NCBI RefSeq assembly: GCF_938039215.1
Contig: NZ_CALHVI010000019.1
Coordinates: forward strand, 30,635 to 94,634
Direction of reading: 5' to 3'
DNA length: 64,000 nt
From: an uncultured Porphyromonas sp.
GTDB lineage: Bacteria; Bacteroidota; Bacteroidia; Bacteroidales; Porphyromonadaceae
The translations under genes were made by a program, and so were the position numbers. Of this stretch, positions 18,291 to 25,983 are shown in pieces (the stretch's first letter is position 1; each line of letters begins with the position of its first letter). The notes beneath the pieces are model-generated. The model did not search any database and was not told the origin of the DNA. It was given only the letters and a program-made list of their open reading frames with translations.

Positions 18291-20156
18291 ATGGAACAGA
18301 GAGAAATCAAACTAAGCCTTATCTACCGAGATATGTGGCAGTCTTCGGGGAAGTACCAGCCCCGTAAGGATCAGCTTGAGCGTATCGCCCCCGTCTTAGT
18401 CGAGATGGGTTGCTTTGCCCGTGTTGAGACCAATGGTGGTGCCTTCGAGCAGGTAAACCTCCTCTACGGCGAGAACCCCAACAAGGCCGTACGTGCCTTC
18501 ACCAAGCCCCTCAACGAAGCTGGCATCCAGACCCACATGCTCGACCGTGGGCTCAATGGGCTGCGCATGTTCCCCGTGCCTGCCGACGTACGTCGTCTGA
18601 TGTACAAGGTCAAGAAGGCGCAGGGTGTCGACATCACGCGTATCTTCGACGGGCTCAATGACCCCCGCAACGTCATCCCCTCCATCCACTACGCCAAGGA
18701 AGCAGGGATGATCCCTCAGGCTACCCTCTGTATCACACACTCCCCTGTACACACGGTCGAGTACTACGCTGATCTGGCTGACCAGTTCATCGCTGCTGGT
18801 GCACCCGAAATCTGTCTCAAGGACATGGCTGGTATCGGTCGTCCTCGCTTCCTCGGTCGTCTGGTCAAGGCCATCAAGACCAAGCACCCCGAAGTCATCA
18901 TCGAGTACCACGGTCACTCAGGCCCAGGCTTCTCTGTAGCCTCCATGCTCGAGGTCTGCGACAACGGTGCAGATGTCATCGACGTAGCTATGGAGCCCCT
19001 CTCTTGGGGTAAGATCCACCCAGACGTCATCACCATTCGTGAGATGCTCGTAGACGCTGGCTACAAGGTGGCAGAGATCAACATGGACGCTTACATGAAG
19101 GCTCGTGCACTCACGCAGGAGTTCATCGATGACTTCCTCGGCTACTTCATCAACCCCTCCAACATGCTGACCTCTTCGCTCCTCGTAGGTTGCGGTCTGC
19201 CTGGTGGTATGATGGGCTCGATGATGGCTGACCTCAAGGGCGTACACGCTGGGATCAACATGCACCTGCGCAAGAAGGGAGAAGCCGAACTGAGCGTCGA
19301 TGATCTGCTCGTTCGCCTCTTCGACGAAGTGGCCTACGTATGGCCTCGCCTGGGTTATCCCCCTCTCGTCACCCCCTTCAGCCAGTATGTGAAGAACGTA
19401 GCTCTGATGAATGTCTACAACCTCACCATCGGGAAGGGTCGCTGGGAAGCGATTGACAACAACACTTGGGGTATGATCCTCGGGAAGTCTGGTCGTCTGC
19501 CCGGTAAGCTCGATCAGGAGATCATTGATCTAGCTAAGGAGAAGGGCTTCGAATTCACCACCGAAGACCCACAGCTCAACTACCCCGATGCGCTGGATAA
19601 GTTCCGTGCAGAGATGAAGGAGAACGACTGGGAGCTCGGCGAAGACGACGAAGAACTCTTCGAATTCGCCATGCACGAAGCTCAGTACCGTGACTACAAG
19701 AGCGGTGCAGCTAAGGAACGCTTCCAGGCTGAGCTTGACAAGGCTAAGACCGAAGCTCTTGTGAAGAAGGGTTACAGCGCAGAAGATGCTCAGAAGATCA
19801 AGCGCCAAGGCACCGAACCCATTCAGGCTCCTGCCTCTGGACAGATCATCTGGGAAGTCGATCCCGAAGACTACTCTACCGCTCCCGCTGTCGGCACCGC
19901 AGTCAAGACGGGCGAACCTCTCTGCTACATCCAGACTACAGCTGGCTACTTCGAACCCGTGATCTCCAACTTCACTGGTCGCCTCGCTGAAGTCGTCGCT
20001 CAGGGTGCTAACATCCGCAAGGGCGAAGCTCTGGCTTATGTCCGCCCAGCAGACAAGGAAGAGCTCTTCGTCGAAGATGAGCCCGCACGCCTACGCCGTG
20101 TAGAGCGCCTCGAAGAAGTGCGCCACGTCCTCCGTGCTCGCCGCGAAAAGAAGTAA
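18291..20156 (+). CDS. PycB/OadA-like carboxyltransferase with degenerate biotinyl domain
   Basis: 621 residues, resembling pyruvate carboxylase subunit B, oxaloacetate decarboxylase alpha or transcarboxylase 5S. A TIM-barrel carboxyltransferase domain occupies about 1-300 (IFDGLNDPRN near 123, LKDMAG near 182, the metal-binding HGHSGPG near 207). A PYC_OADA conserved domain follows to about 470, then a lipoyl/biotinyl-type fold at about 515-595. The biotin-acceptor motif (A/V)MKM is absent: the equivalent segment reads YIQTTAGYFEP, with no lysine. The barrel motifs also depart from the usual DAHQS and HTHDT/HCHST forms (here RDMWQSSGK and HGHSGPG). Biotin would have to come from a separate carrier, or the protein has another role. 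Confidence 0.8.
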   Translation: MEQREIKLSLIYRDMWQSSGKYQPRKDQLERIAPVLVEMGCFARVETNGGAFEQVNLLYGENPNKAVRAFTKPLNEAGIQTHMLDRGLNGLRMFPVPADVRRLMYKVKKAQGVDITRIFDGLNDPRNVIPSIHYAKEAGMIPQATLCITHSPVHTVEYYADLADQFIAAGAPEICLKDMAGIGRPRFLGRLVKAIKTKHPEVIIEYHGHSGPGFSVASMLEVCDNGADVIDVAMEPLSWGKIHPDVITIREMLVDAGYKVAEINMDAYMKARALTQEFIDDFLGYFINPSNMLTSSLLVGCGLPGGMMGSMMADLKGVHAGINMHLRKKGEAELSVDDLLVRLFDEVAYVWPRLGYPPLVTPFSQYVKNVALMNVYNLTIGKGRWEAIDNNTWGMILGKSGRLPGKLDQEIIDLAKEKGFEFTTEDPQLNYPDALDKFRAEMKENDWELGEDDEELFEFAMHEAQYRDYKSGAAKERFQAELDKAKTEALVKKGYSAEDAQKIKRQGTEPIQAPASGQIIWEVDPEDYSTAPAVGTAVKTGEPLCYIQTTAGYFEPVISNFTGRLAEVVAQGANIRKGEALAYVRPADKEELFVEDEPARLRRVERLEEVRHVLRARREKK

Positions 20157-20200
20157 GCTCGCACACCTAGGGACGCTCTAAAGTCCCCACAGCTATGCCA

Positions 20201-20243
20201 CGAGGGCTACACTCGGAGTCAAACCACTCCAGTGTAGCCCTCG
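20201..20243 (+). terminator. Intrinsic terminator after the carboxyltransferase gene
   Basis: A perfect 13-bp stem (CGAGGGCTACACT with AGTGTAGCCCTCG) and 17-nt loop, 44 bp after the stop. No T-run follows, so efficiency is uncertain. Confidence 0.65.
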
Positions 20244-20536
20244 CTGCATTGGCCTCTACCTTATCTAATAGCTCCGCACGGCTCGATCTCCTAGTTCCGC
20301 ACAGCCCTGTCTTCCCTCTCGTCCCTCTTGAACTGATACCTCCATCTCCATAAGATAAGCTCTATTCCCTCCAGCAAGCCCCCAGTTGCTCTCCAAGCTC
20401 GCGCATAGGTATTCCCCCAGAGAGACCAGCGTAGAGCTCCCCTAGCGCCCCAGCGTAGTGCACGGGGATAGCGACAGCGAAGTATCGTTAAGGGACAATT
20501 GAGGAGCATTGGGTTACCCGCCCACGTGCGTGCGAA

Positions 20537-20544
20537 TACCTTTG
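20537..20544 (+). promoter_or_regulatory. TACCTTTG -7 box for the lysis-like cassette
   Basis: Exact consensus match, 76 bp before the ATG at 20620. The open frame extends upstream of this box, so the earlier candidate start at 20509 is unlikely. Confidence 0.6.
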
Positions 20545-20619
20545 TATCGCAGCCCCAACGCAGGGGCTACCCCTCTCCCCCGAGTGAGGGTATTTACTTC
20601 TTATATATTGTATATGATC

Positions 20620-21108
20620 ATGCGCACGAGACAGCTTATCCACCAGGGCTTCACTTGTGCTCTCCTACTCAGCCCCTGCCTCAGCTGTGGCTCCAGCCAC
20701 CGACAGCAAGCACGAGTAGAGCACACCGAGCAAAGCTCCCATCATCAAGCCGACACCCGCACCTATCGCACCTTTGCGCTCGACTCGATCGAGCTTGAGG
20801 TAAGTGAAGAACTTCGCCTCATCCCCCTTACCTGCGATAGCCTTCCCTCTACTCCACTTCGATCGCTCCTCCCCGCAGAGAAGGGCTGGAGCCTCCGCTA
20901 CCATAGCAGGCAAGTTGCACGGCACCAAGGCTCCCGACAGGAGGCTTCAGACGAGCTCCAGCAAACGGAGCAAGCCAAGCATCAAGAGCAACTAGATCAC
21001 TCCTCCAAGAGCTCTAAGAGCGGTCTCAGGCAACTCCTGCTCGAGCTTACCCTATTCCTTTGCCTTCTCCTCGGAGCAGGCTACATCTATCGGAGGATAC
21101 AGCGATGA
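20620..21108 (+). CDS. small lipobox protein with C-terminal membrane anchor (spanin-like)
   Basis: I do not recognise a family. From the ATG at 20620 the 162-residue protein has an N-terminal signal with Leu-rich core and lipobox-like cysteines (LSPCLSCGSS near 20-28). A polar, Gln/His/Ser-rich middle (HQGSRQEASDELQQTEQ) is predicted to be helical. One strong membrane helix near 138-156 is followed by YIYRRIQR. A lipoprotein signal at one end and a membrane anchor at the other is the plan of phage unimolecular spanins, which fuse outer and inner membranes in lysis. The stop overlaps the next ATG (ATGA), so it is coupled to the amidase gene. Role by context, not by homology. Confidence 0.6.
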   Translation: MRTRQLIHQGFTCALLLSPCLSCGSSHRQQARVEHTEQSSHHQADTRTYRTFALDSIELEVSEELRLIPLTCDSLPSTPLRSLLPAEKGWSLRYHSRQVARHQGSRQEASDELQQTEQAKHQEQLDHSSKSSKSGLRQLLLELTLFLCLLLGAGYIYRRIQR

Positions 21109-21584
21109 GAGCCCAAGATATCCGCTACATCGTCCTGCATTGTAGCGCCACACGATCCGATCGGCCCTATTCTCCCGAAGCCCTTGAGCGGGACCATCGT
21201 GCACGAGGCTTCCACGGGGCAGGCTACCACTTCTATATCCGCCAGTCAGGCGAACTTATTCCCCTCCGCCCCTTGCATCAGATAGGTGCGCACGCCAAGG
21301 GGTACAATAGCTGTAGCTGGGGCATCTGCTATGAGGGCGGGCTCGACACCAACGGGAAGGGCACGGACACCCGAACCGAAGCACAGAAGGCGACCCTTCG
21401 CCAGCTCCTTCTTCGTCTCAAAGGTCTAGCACCCCAAGCCGAGATCTTAGGACATCGTGACCTCAGCCCCGACCGCAATGGAGATGGGCGCATTGATCCC
21501 TCTGAATGGATCAAGCTCTGCCCCTGCTTCGATGCACGCACAGAGTACAAGCACCTCACCTCAACAAGCATCTCTCATGGATAG
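21105..21584 (+). CDS. N-acetylmuramoyl-L-alanine amidase, T7-lysozyme type
   Basis: Cleaves the bond between MurNAc and L-Ala in peptidoglycan. The 159-residue single-domain protein starts at the ATG at 21105. YIVLHCSAT holds the first zinc His, GYHFYIRQSGEL follows, WGICYEGGLD is conserved, and LGHRDLSPD...KLCPCFD contains the second zinc His and the metal-binding Cys. There is no signal peptide, as in phage endolysins that need a holin. Such genes are common in Bacteroidota prophages and also occur in solitary, domesticated form. It overlaps both neighbours by a few bases. Confidence 0.9.
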   Translation: MRAQDIRYIVLHCSATRSDRPYSPEALERDHRARGFHGAGYHFYIRQSGELIPLRPLHQIGAHAKGYNSCSWGICYEGGLDTNGKGTDTRTEAQKATLRQLLLRLKGLAPQAEILGHRDLSPDRNGDGRIDPSEWIKLCPCFDARTEYKHLTSTSISHG

Positions 21585-21774
21585 TAAAAGCCCCAAGGCG
21601 ACCCTACAGCTTTGGATCGCCTCCGTCCTCTGCCTCTTTGGGCTCATCCTGCTAGGCGTAGCCTTCTTCACTCCTCCACCAGGAGAGATTCACTCCAGTG
21701 TCCTTGTGGCCTACGGAGAGGTGATGACCTTCGCTGGAGCTCTCTTCGGCATCGACTACCACTATCGCCATTGA
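21577..21774 (+). CDS. small two-helix membrane protein (holin-like)
   Basis: 65 residues from the ATG at 21577, which overlaps the amidase stop by 8 bases. A strong membrane helix at about 10-31 is followed by a short Pro-rich turn (FFTPPPGEIHSS) and a second hydrophobic stretch near 42-58 ending GIDYHYRH. Small proteins of this shape often accompany amidase genes in Bacteroidota and are candidates for holins, but I cannot assign a function from sequence. An earlier in-frame ATG at 21457 lies inside the amidase gene and is unlikely. Confidence 0.7.
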   Translation: MDSKSPKATLQLWIASVLCLFGLILLGVAFFTPPPGEIHSSVLVAYGEVMTFAGALFGIDYHYRH

Positions 21775-21779
21775 CCCAC

Positions 21780-22190
21780 CCACAATGCCCCACTTTAGAT
21801 CCCCTCCTCAGATCTCTTCCTTAGCTCCCCCTTAGAGCTTCCCTTAGCTCCTCCTTAGCTCTCCCTCCTTCTCTAAGCCTAGTCCACTCCTTCCCTAAGC
21901 CTACCCCACTCTCTCCTACCTTCCCGATAGCTCTATCCCCATCTCCAAGCACTCTCTTCTACCTTATTCAGACATCTCCTCAAGCTTCTCTCTACAGCCT
22001 TCACTTCGGCTCTATTCCCGCTCTCCAATCACCCTCTTCTTCCTTCTTCAAGCATCGTCCCAGAGGCTCACTCTGCAAGCTTCATAGGGCTAGCCCTCAC
22101 CCTCCATCAATCCTCGCCCTATCAACTCCTCTCTCTAGCTTAGCTCTCCTCTCGAGCTAAGCAGGAGAGAAGGACGAGGAAAGCTCTCGC
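21780..22190. other. Pyrimidine-rich gene-free stretch
   Basis: About 400 bp whose plus strand is mainly C and T, with scattered motifs such as CCTTAGCTC, CTAAGCCTA and CTCCTTC. There is no ORF with protein character and no clear hairpin until GAGCTTAGCTCT-like sequence near 22140-22160. It directly precedes the DnaA-box region. Confidence 0.6.
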
Positions 22191-22460
22191 TGAATAGCTT
22201 GGACTTCCCTCGTTCATAATTAGTAAGAGTCTTGTACTACTTTCCCTACCGACACCTTACTTGTGGAAATCTTTTACCCTGGCACCACAGATAGACTATT
22301 TATCAAACACTTAGCAAACCATAGCCCTGTGTATAAGTCTGTGAGTAACCTTGTGCATACTCCTCAGAAGCTCTGATTTATAAGTGCTTAGGATAGCCCC
22401 CCTTGGGAGCCCTTTGGGAGGATAGTATAAGCCTCTGATAACAAAAGGCATACAGAAGGA

Positions 22461-22493
22461 ACGAGAAAAGCAAACCTTTTCCCGTTTTTTTTT
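22461..22493 (+). terminator. Hairpin plus 9-T run upstream of dnaA
   Basis: ACGAGAAAAG pairs with CTTTTCCCGT (one mismatch) around a 5-nt loop and runs straight into nine T residues. This has the form of a rightward intrinsic terminator, protecting the dnaA promoter or ending an unseen short transcript. Confidence 0.6.
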
Positions 22494-22508
22494 CTCCTAA
22501 TAATTGGC

Positions 22509-22516
22509 AAACTTTG
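22509..22516 (+). promoter_or_regulatory. Possible dnaA -7 box (AAACTTTG)
   Basis: One mismatch to TAnnTTTG, located just after the terminator-like T-run. The exact DnaA box lies between it and the dnaA start, which would permit repression by DnaA. Confidence 0.4.
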
Positions 22517-22691
22517 CATCAGAAAAGAGATCCCAAGGACACCATCAAGGCATGGCTACCTTACTGCAATATAAAGAGTTAGCCTCCTTCTTGCTTGTGG
22601 ATAAGCTCTTCAAATCCATCAGAAACGTAGCCCGGCACGCACGGATGCTTCCCCTAGCACCCGAACCCCTCTAGGCTCTATAATAAGTATA

Positions 22692-24095
22692 ATGCTCTTG
22701 GCTCACGATTACGCGAGGCATACACTCATGCATACCCCCATCCAACAGGACGGGGAGCAGCTCTGGAAGCAATGCCTCCAGATCATCGCTCGCTCCTGCG
22801 ATCCTCAGACACTGCAGCGCTGGTTCGCTCCCATCCGCCCCCTCGGGATAGAAACTCGAGAGGACGAGGGGGGATCCTTCGAGGCACTTGTCCTAGAGGT
22901 GCCATCGAAGAGCTTCTATGAAGAGCTTCTTCGGGCGCATGAGACCCAGCTCATCCGGGCGCAGCAGGAGGTGCTCACCCCACGTGGGTTAGAGATCTAC
23001 CTTGCCCCTGCACAAGCAGCTCCTGCCCCCTCTCCCGCTAAGATCGCTCGGACGCAGGACTACACCTCACATCTGAGTGCAGATCTTCGCTTCGAAACCT
23101 TCTATGAGAGTGCGTGTAACCGCGAAGCACTTCGCATCGCAGAGGCTACAGCTGCTCGTCCTGGACAAGCACCCCTGAACTTCATCTTCATCTATGGTCC
23201 CAGCGGTGTGGGGAAGACCCACCTCTGCCAAGCCATCGGTCAGCGAGCTATGGAGCTTCATCCGACGATGCGTGTATGCTATGTGTCGAGCTCTAAGTTC
23301 GAGACGCAGTTCATCCGGGACAGTCTGATGCGTGGGACAGAGCGGGGCATGTTCATCGACTTCTACCAGCAGATGGACATCCTCATCATCGATGACATCC
23401 AAGGGCTCATCGGGAAGACCAAGACCCAACAAGCCTTCTTCGATATCTTCAATCACCTCTACCTCCTCGGCAAGCAGATCATCGTCACTTGTGATGTCCC
23501 TCCCGTGGACCTCAAGGGCATGGAAGCTCGTATCATGACGCGCATCCAGAGTGCGATGATGCTCCGCATTGATCGTCCTGACCTTGAGCTACGAAGGAAG
23601 ATCCTTCAGCGTCGTGTCGCAGACAGCGGAGTTGAGCTCGGAGAAGAATGCGTTGAGTTCATCGCCGAGAACATGCAGGACAACGTTCGCCAGCTCGAAG
23701 GCGCCATCCGCACGATCGTCACGCACTCGAAGTTCTCGGATCTCGGTGCGGTAGACATCGACATGACCCGCCGCATCGTCGGAGGCACGGTCTCCATCGA
23801 GCGCAAGGAGGTGACCCCCGAACTAGTGCTTGACACGGTATGTAAGGTCTTCGGCGTCGAAAAGGAACAGCTTCGCACGCCTTCCCGCAAGTCAGTTCTT
23901 GCCCTCCCTCGCCAAGTGACGATGTACCTTGTGAAGAAGCACACCAGCGCTTCGTACAATACCATCGCCCAACTCCTCAACCGCAGCGACCACACGACCA
24001 TCATGCACGGCTGCAAGGCGATCGAAGGGCGCATCAACATCGAGCCCTCCTTGAAGGAGCGCATTCAACAAGTTGAAGCCAGCTTCTTCGCTTAA
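22692..24095 (+). CDS. dnaA: chromosomal replication initiator DnaA
   Basis: AAA+ initiator that binds DnaA boxes and opens the origin. 467 residues from the ATG at 22692, or 455 from the ATG at 22728, which gives a more typical N-terminus (QLWKQCLQII begins domain I). Walker A is GPSGVGKTHL near residue 168, Walker B is LIIDDIQGL near 232, the sensor-2 region is near 340, and the C-terminal DNA-binding domain has RSDHTTIMHGCKAIE, the DnaA signature. It stands as a single gene bounded by a terminator; dnaN does not follow. Confidence 0.97.
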   Translation: MLLAHDYARHTLMHTPIQQDGEQLWKQCLQIIARSCDPQTLQRWFAPIRPLGIETREDEGGSFEALVLEVPSKSFYEELLRAHETQLIRAQQEVLTPRGLEIYLAPAQAAPAPSPAKIARTQDYTSHLSADLRFETFYESACNREALRIAEATAARPGQAPLNFIFIYGPSGVGKTHLCQAIGQRAMELHPTMRVCYVSSSKFETQFIRDSLMRGTERGMFIDFYQQMDILIIDDIQGLIGKTKTQQAFFDIFNHLYLLGKQIIVTCDVPPVDLKGMEARIMTRIQSAMMLRIDRPDLELRRKILQRRVADSGVELGEECVEFIAENMQDNVRQLEGAIRTIVTHSKFSDLGAVDIDMTRRIVGGTVSIERKEVTPELVLDTVCKVFGVEKEQLRTPSRKSVLALPRQVTMYLVKKHTSASYNTIAQLLNRSDHTTIMHGCKAIEGRINIEPSLKERIQQVEASFFA

Positions 24096-24115
24096 AGATA
24101 CCGATACATAAAAGT

Positions 24116-24158
24116 AGTGATCCCCACCTCGATATCGAAGTGGGGATCACTGCTTTTT
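24116..24158 (+). terminator. Intrinsic terminator after dnaA
   Basis: A perfect 12-bp stem (AGTGATCCCCAC with GTGGGGATCACT), a 12-nt loop and TTTTT, 20 bp after the stop. Confidence 0.9.
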
Positions 24159-24262
24159 AGCTTCAGCAACAAGTACTCGCTTTACATCAATAAGTACAGC
24201 TGATTAGATCCTGGTGCCCGATAATAAGCAAAGCCATCCTAGGCTTAACTAAGAAGGAAGAG

Positions 24263-24463
24263 TCAGCGACGGGAGGGACTACAGATACCGCAGCGGCCAC
24301 CGTCCTTAGCACAATGCTTGCAGTAACGGCAGTTCTTGCAAGCCGTGCAGTACTTCTTGCCCGTACAGCGACCACCTTCGGTAGCATGCGAAGAGCTACA
24401 GGAGAGGGTCGAAACAGCAAGGAGGGAGAAGGTAAATAGAGAGAGAAGTAATCGACGCTTCAT
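24263..24463 (-). CDS. small cysteine-rich lipoprotein
   Basis: 66 residues from the ATG at 24463. A lipoprotein signal peptide has its lipobox Cys near residue 22 (STLSCSSS). A short mature part holds nine more cysteines in closely spaced CxxC-like steps (CTACKNCRYCKHC) flanked by two GGRC motifs. The two GGRC ends give it an internal symmetry. It may bind metal or form a disulfide knot in the envelope; I know no characterised homolog. A TACTTTTG box at 24584-24591 gives it its own promoter, and it is separated from the ribosomal operon by that operon's terminator. Confidence 0.75.
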   Translation of the reverse strand: MKRRLLLSLFTFSLLAVSTLSCSSSHATEGGRCTGKKYCTACKNCRYCKHCAKDGGRCGICSPSRR

Positions 24464-24583
24464 AGTGGGAGATGAATAATTAGGTGATGACACTAAGAGG
24501 TGGTGCTATAGTAGGTCAGCAATTCTATATAGGATCCTAGTCGAAGCTATATAGCATTCTTTCAGAAGCAATATTACTACTAA

Positions 24584-24591
24584 CAAAAGTA
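24584..24591 (-). promoter_or_regulatory. TACTTTTG -7 box for the cysteine-rich lipoprotein gene
   Basis: Exact TAnnTTTG match on the minus strand, about 120 bp before the ATG at 24463. The surrounding 24510-24660 is AT-rich and contains two loosely similar ~65-bp units (GATCC, ATATTAC and CGAAGCTAT recur in order). Confidence 0.55.
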
Positions 24592-24748
24592 ATATAAGAT
24601 CCCAATAGAAATAATATTACATTCCAAGCGAAGCTATGCGGACAGCGCAGGAAGCAATAACTTCACACCGCCATTCAGCTGTCATTTCCGAAGTGCTACA
24701 CGAGCAGATCAGCTACAAAGGAGCAGCAGAAGGACTTCGAACAAAAAG

Positions 24749-24785
24749 AAGAAGGAGACCGTACACTTGGTACAGTCTCCTTCTT
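24749..24785 (-). terminator. Intrinsic terminator of the ribosomal protein operon
   Basis: On the minus strand an 11-bp GC-rich stem (AAGAAGGAGAC with GTCTCCTTCTT, extended inward by GTAC/GTAC) is followed by a T-run. It lies 22 bp after the rpsN stop, so the operon ends there. Confidence 0.88.
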
Positions 24786-24806
24786 TAGGATTGGTTAGCT
24801 AAGAGC

Positions 24807-25076
24807 TTACCAGCTAGCCTTCTTGACCCCAGGGATGAGGCCGGCAGAAGCCATCTCACGGAACTGAATACGAGAGATGCCGAACTGGCGCATGTAACCC
24901 TTAGGACGACCCGTCATGCTGCAGCGGTTGTGCAGACGTACGGGAGAAGCATTCTTAGGCAGAGCCTGGAGCGCTTCGTAGTTCCCTTCGGCCTTGAGCT
25001 GAGCACGCTTGGCAGCATACTTAGCGACGAGCTTCGCACGCTTTACTTCGCGTGCCTTCATTGATTCCTTTGCCAT
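24807..25076 (-). CDS. rpsN: 30S ribosomal protein S14
   Basis: 89 residues, the zinc-independent form: the C-terminal half has NRCSMTGRPKGYMRQFGISR with a single Cys and no CxxC pairs. It is the last gene of the operon here. rpsH, rplF, rplR, rpsE and the rest of the usual spc series do not follow; a terminator does. Confidence 0.97.
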   Translation of the reverse strand: MAKESMKAREVKRAKLVAKYAAKRAQLKAEGNYEALQALPKNASPVRLHNRCSMTGRPKGYMRQFGISRIQFREMASAGLIPGVKKASW

Positions 25077-25081
25077 AGTAT

Positions 25082-25642
25082 TTAGTTGCCTTTCTTAGCG
25101 TTCTTGAATGGGAGGCCGAACTCCTTGAGGAGTGCGTAACCTTCTTCGTCCGTCTGAGCCGAGGTAACGAACGTGATGTTCATACCGAGGATCTTCGTGA
25201 TACCATCGAGGTTGATCTCAGGGAAGATGATCTGCTCGCTGATACCGAGGGTATAGTTTCCACGGCCATCGAACTTGCTTTCGATCCCCTTGAAGTCACG
25301 GATACGAGGAAGAGCGATACGGATCAGACGTTCGAGGAACTCGTACATCTGCTCACGACGCAGGGTAACCATGACACCGATAGGCATCTTCTTACGAAGC
25401 TTGAAGTTAGAGATGTCCTTCTTAGAGACCGTAGCTACAGCCTTCTGACCAGTGATGGCAGAAAGCTCAGCGATAGCGACATCGATGATCTTCTTATCGG
25501 CCGTAGCGATACCAAGACCCTGGTTGATGACGATCTTCTTGAGGACGGGCACCTGCATTCTGGACTTGTATCCGAACTGCTGAAGCAGGGCAGGAACGAT
25601 GCGTTCCTTATATTCGTTCTTTAGACTTGCAGTATTGCTCAT
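25082..25642 (-). CDS. rplE: 50S ribosomal protein L5
   Basis: 186 residues with the L5 features VLKKIVINQGLG and GRGNYTLGISEQIIFPEI. Binds 5S rRNA in the central protuberance. Its start overlaps the rplX stop by one base, giving translational coupling. Confidence 0.97.
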   Translation of the reverse strand: MSNTASLKNEYKERIVPALLQQFGYKSRMQVPVLKKIVINQGLGIATADKKIIDVAIAELSAITGQKAVATVSKKDISNFKLRKKMPIGVMVTLRREQMYEFLERLIRIALPRIRDFKGIESKFDGRGNYTLGISEQIIFPEINLDGITKILGMNITFVTSAQTDEEGYALLKEFGLPFKNAKKGN

Positions 25643-25962
25643 TACTTGATCTCCTCTCCTGACTTTTTGGAATAACGTACAAGCTTCCCTTCGTCATTGA
25701 GACGACGACCGATACGCGTAGCCTTACCCGTCGTAGGATCTAGGACGTTGAGCTTAGCGATATGGATAGGAGCTTCCTTCTTCTCGATACCCCCCTGAGG
25801 GTTCTTAGCGCTGGGCTTAGCATGCTTAGCGACGATGGCTACACCCTCGACGATCGCACGCTGCTTGTCGACGAGGACTTCGAGCACGCGTCCCGTCTTA
25901 CCCTTGTCTACACCGCTGAGGACGACGACCTGGTCGCCCTTCTTGATATGTAACTTACTCAT
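25642..25962 (-). CDS. rplX: 50S ribosomal protein L24
   Basis: 106 residues with the KOW motif GDQVVVLSGVDKGKTGRVL near the N-terminus. An assembly-initiating 23S binder near the exit tunnel. Order rplN-rplX-rplE is the standard one. Confidence 0.97.
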   Translation of the reverse strand: MSKLHIKKGDQVVVLSGVDKGKTGRVLEVLVDKQRAIVEGVAIVAKHAKPSAKNPQGGIEKKEAPIHIAKLNVLDPTTGKATRIGRRLNDEGKLVRYSKKSGEEIK

Positions 25963-25983
25963 TTCTTCTTTCGTCTTTAAGGG

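Larger units (their letters stand above)
20157..20619. other. Intergenic region with terminator and promoter
   Basis: About 460 bp holding the terminator at 20201-20243 and the promoter box at 20537-20544, which is followed by a GC-rich leader with two small hairpins (near 20552-20568 and 20570-20592). A 72-codon minus-strand frame at 20291-20509 shows no protein-like features and I do not call it. Confidence 0.5.
22262..22604. other. Cluster of DnaA-box-like sites; candidate origin or dnaA control region
   Basis: The inverse of TTATCCACA occurs exactly at 22596-22604 (TGTGGATAA). Near matches are TGTGTATAA at 22328-22336, TGTGAGTAA at 22340-22348, TGTGCATAC at 22352-22360 and TGTGGAAAT at 22262-22270. 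All have the same orientation. The region is more AT-rich than its surroundings. The exact box lies just upstream of dnaA and could serve autoregulation. Whether this is oriC is uncertain because the main ribosomal operon to the right would then run against replication. Confidence 0.5.

Noticed and set aside
20291..20509. 72-codon minus-strand frame in the intergenic region
   Set aside because: Arg/Trp-rich, with no start context, signal or homology; it overlaps no promoter on its strand.
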